A DNA stretch of 6,753 nucleotides. Source: STD2-102 sp964414205. Its GTDB lineage: Bacteria; Bacillota; Clostridia; Christensenellales; CAG-917. Position 1 is the first letter of the stretch. Each line of letters starts with the position of its first letter. Made by a program: the position numbers and the translations under genes. The notes under the pieces are model-generated. The model searched no databases, had not been told where the DNA came from, and worked only from the letters and a program-made list of their open reading frames with translations. The stretch is taken from NCBI GenBank assembly GCA_964414205.1, contig CAYPVP010000066.1:1-6753 (forward strand). The letters run 5' to 3'. Shown here piece by piece: positions 5,938-6,753 of the stretch.

Positions 5938-6666
5938 ATGAATTGGTTATATGATGAAATTTTTACACATCGTGGATTATACAACAACAAAGATGTTCCT
6001 GAAAATTCTTTAAAAGCATTTCAACTTGCTGTTGAAAATGGACTGAACATTGAATGTGACTTACATTTGCTAACTGACAACGAAATTGCAATCATACATG
6101 ACAGCAATTTGAAAAGAATGTGTGGAATTGATGCCAAAATTGAAGACTATTCTTCAAAAGAAATAAAAGAATTGCAACTACTTGACACCGATTGCAAAAT
6201 TCCCCTACTTTCTGAATTGCTTGAATTGGTCAATGGGAAAGTTGGATTGCTTTTGGAATTGAAAAATAAAAACATTTTTTCACACAAATTAGAAAAAGAA
6301 GTTTTGAAACAAATGCAAAACTATCGTGGAAACTATGTCTATGAATCTTTCAATCCTGAAAGTGTTCGATTTTTGAAAAGCAAAACTACTGTTCAATGTG
6401 GTCAACTTGCAAGTTTTTCAAAAACAGGAGGCAATGCAATAAGTGGCAAACTTTTTGTATGTTATCATTCCAAACCTGATTTCATTGCCTACAACATCGA
6501 CAATTCTGAAAATAACAAGCATTTAAAAAAATGGCACAATAAATTGCCTTTGATTTTTTGGACTATAAAAAACAAAAACGACATTACAAATGCCAAGCAT
6601 CAAAATGCAGAAAACATCATTTTTGATACACTTACAGTTGAAGAAGCAAAACAATTTAAAAACTAA
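5938..6666 (+). CDS. Glycerophosphodiester phosphodiesterase, cytosolic type
   Basis: A 242-residue enzyme of the GDPD family, which hydrolyses glycerophosphodiesters (deacylated phospholipids) to glycerol 3-phosphate and an alcohol. It has a TIM-barrel fold. Seen: H11-R-G at the start of the barrel, PENSLKAF (21-28), E39-x-D41 metal ligands, I-I-H54-D55, E107-x-K109 in LLLELKN, SFNPESV, FWTIKNKND and NIIFDT near the end (family: WTVN and IITD). The catalytic histidine pair H11/H54 is present. No signal peptide or transmembrane segment, so it is intracellular and likely salvages head groups. GGAG (5927-5930) lies 7 nt before the ATG. I see no promoter or terminator in the 51-bp gap after the LUD gene, so co-transcription is likely. 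The exact substrate cannot be read from sequence. The end leads into a short AT-rich stretch without a convincing terminator. Confidence 0.92.
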   Translation: MNWLYDEIFTHRGLYNNKDVPENSLKAFQLAVENGLNIECDLHLLTDNEIAIIHDSNLKRMCGIDAKIEDYSSKEIKELQLLDTDCKIPLLSELLELVNGKVGLLLELKNKNIFSHKLEKEVLKQMQNYRGNYVYESFNPESVRFLKSKTTVQCGQLASFSKTGGNAISGKLFVCYHSKPDFIAYNIDNSENNKHLKKWHNKLPLIFWTIKNKNDITNAKHQNAENIIFDTLTVEEAKQFKN

Positions 6667-6698
6667 TTTGCATATTATAAATTTTCAAACAAATATTT

Positions 6699-6753
6699 TA
6701 TGTTGGACAAAATGTTTGTAAAATATGTTGGACAAAATGTTTGTAAAATATGT
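6699..6753. repeat. 25-bp tandem repeat, at least 2.2 copies, running off right edge
   Basis: Two identical 25-bp units (6699-6723 and 6724-6748), starting TATGTTGGAC and ending TTTGTAAAA, plus the first 5 bases of a third. Each unit holds a small inverted repeat ACAAA-ATG-TTTGT (6707-6719 and 6732-6744). There is no spacer between units. An ATG-initiated frame opens at 6700, but the unit is not a multiple of three and a third copy would bring TTG TAA into frame, so it is unlikely to be a coding repeat. It could be a variable-number minisatellite, an iteron-like binding array, or the edge of a larger repeat. Confidence 0.9.

Noticed and set aside
6667..6698. Terminator after the GDPD gene formed by TTTG/CAAA arms.
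   Set aside because: Only a four- to five-base AT-rich stem with a long loop and no clear T-run. Not enough to call.
6699..6753. CRISPR array at the right edge.
   Set aside because: The 25-bp units follow each other with no spacers, and no cas gene is present in the window.

Overview
The window is visibly AT-rich and uses the standard bacterial code: lepA ends in TGA, and tryptophan is encoded by TGG. Shine-Dalgarno sites are strong (GGAGG type), and sigma-A-like promoters can be read by eye. The lepA-hemW order, a long divergent PRPP synthetase of the kind I associate with Clostridia, and a stand-alone LUD-domain protein with a C-terminal cysteine cluster all point to a low-GC Firmicute. 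An uncultured Clostridia-like chromosome is my best guess. I see no phage, transposase, CRISPR, tRNA or rRNA. It reads as ordinary chromosome.

Left part, minus strand (read right to left from about 5219). lepA (translation factor EF4) is followed at once by a GC-containing hairpin that looks like its terminator. hemW (radical SAM haem chaperone) follows with its own candidate promoter. Next comes a prs-like PRPP synthetase with a good TTGTTA-17-TATAAT promoter. A UPF0173-type metallo-beta-lactamase-fold hydrolase lies only 11 nt downstream, with its ribosome binding site abutting the prs stop. A 10-bp hairpin with a T-run ends this unit. Beyond it, the first nine codons of another minus-strand gene run off the left edge.

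Right part, plus strand. A LUD-domain protein (TTGACT-17-TATAAT promoter) and a cytosolic glycerophosphodiester phosphodiesterase probably form a two-gene unit. They are transcribed divergently from lepA. The divergent promoters overlap: the lepA -10 lies inside the spacer of the LUD promoter, in a 14-bp perfect palindrome. The right edge holds at least 2.2 copies of a 25-bp tandem repeat that continues out of the window.

The functions are mostly housekeeping (translation, Fe-S/haem handling, nucleotide precursor supply, phospholipid head-group breakdown). I do not find a convincing new multi-gene system. The points most worth a second look are the altered PRPP-binding loop of the Prs-like enzyme and its tight coupling to a metal hydrolase, the interlocked lepA/LUD promoters, and the edge tandem repeat.
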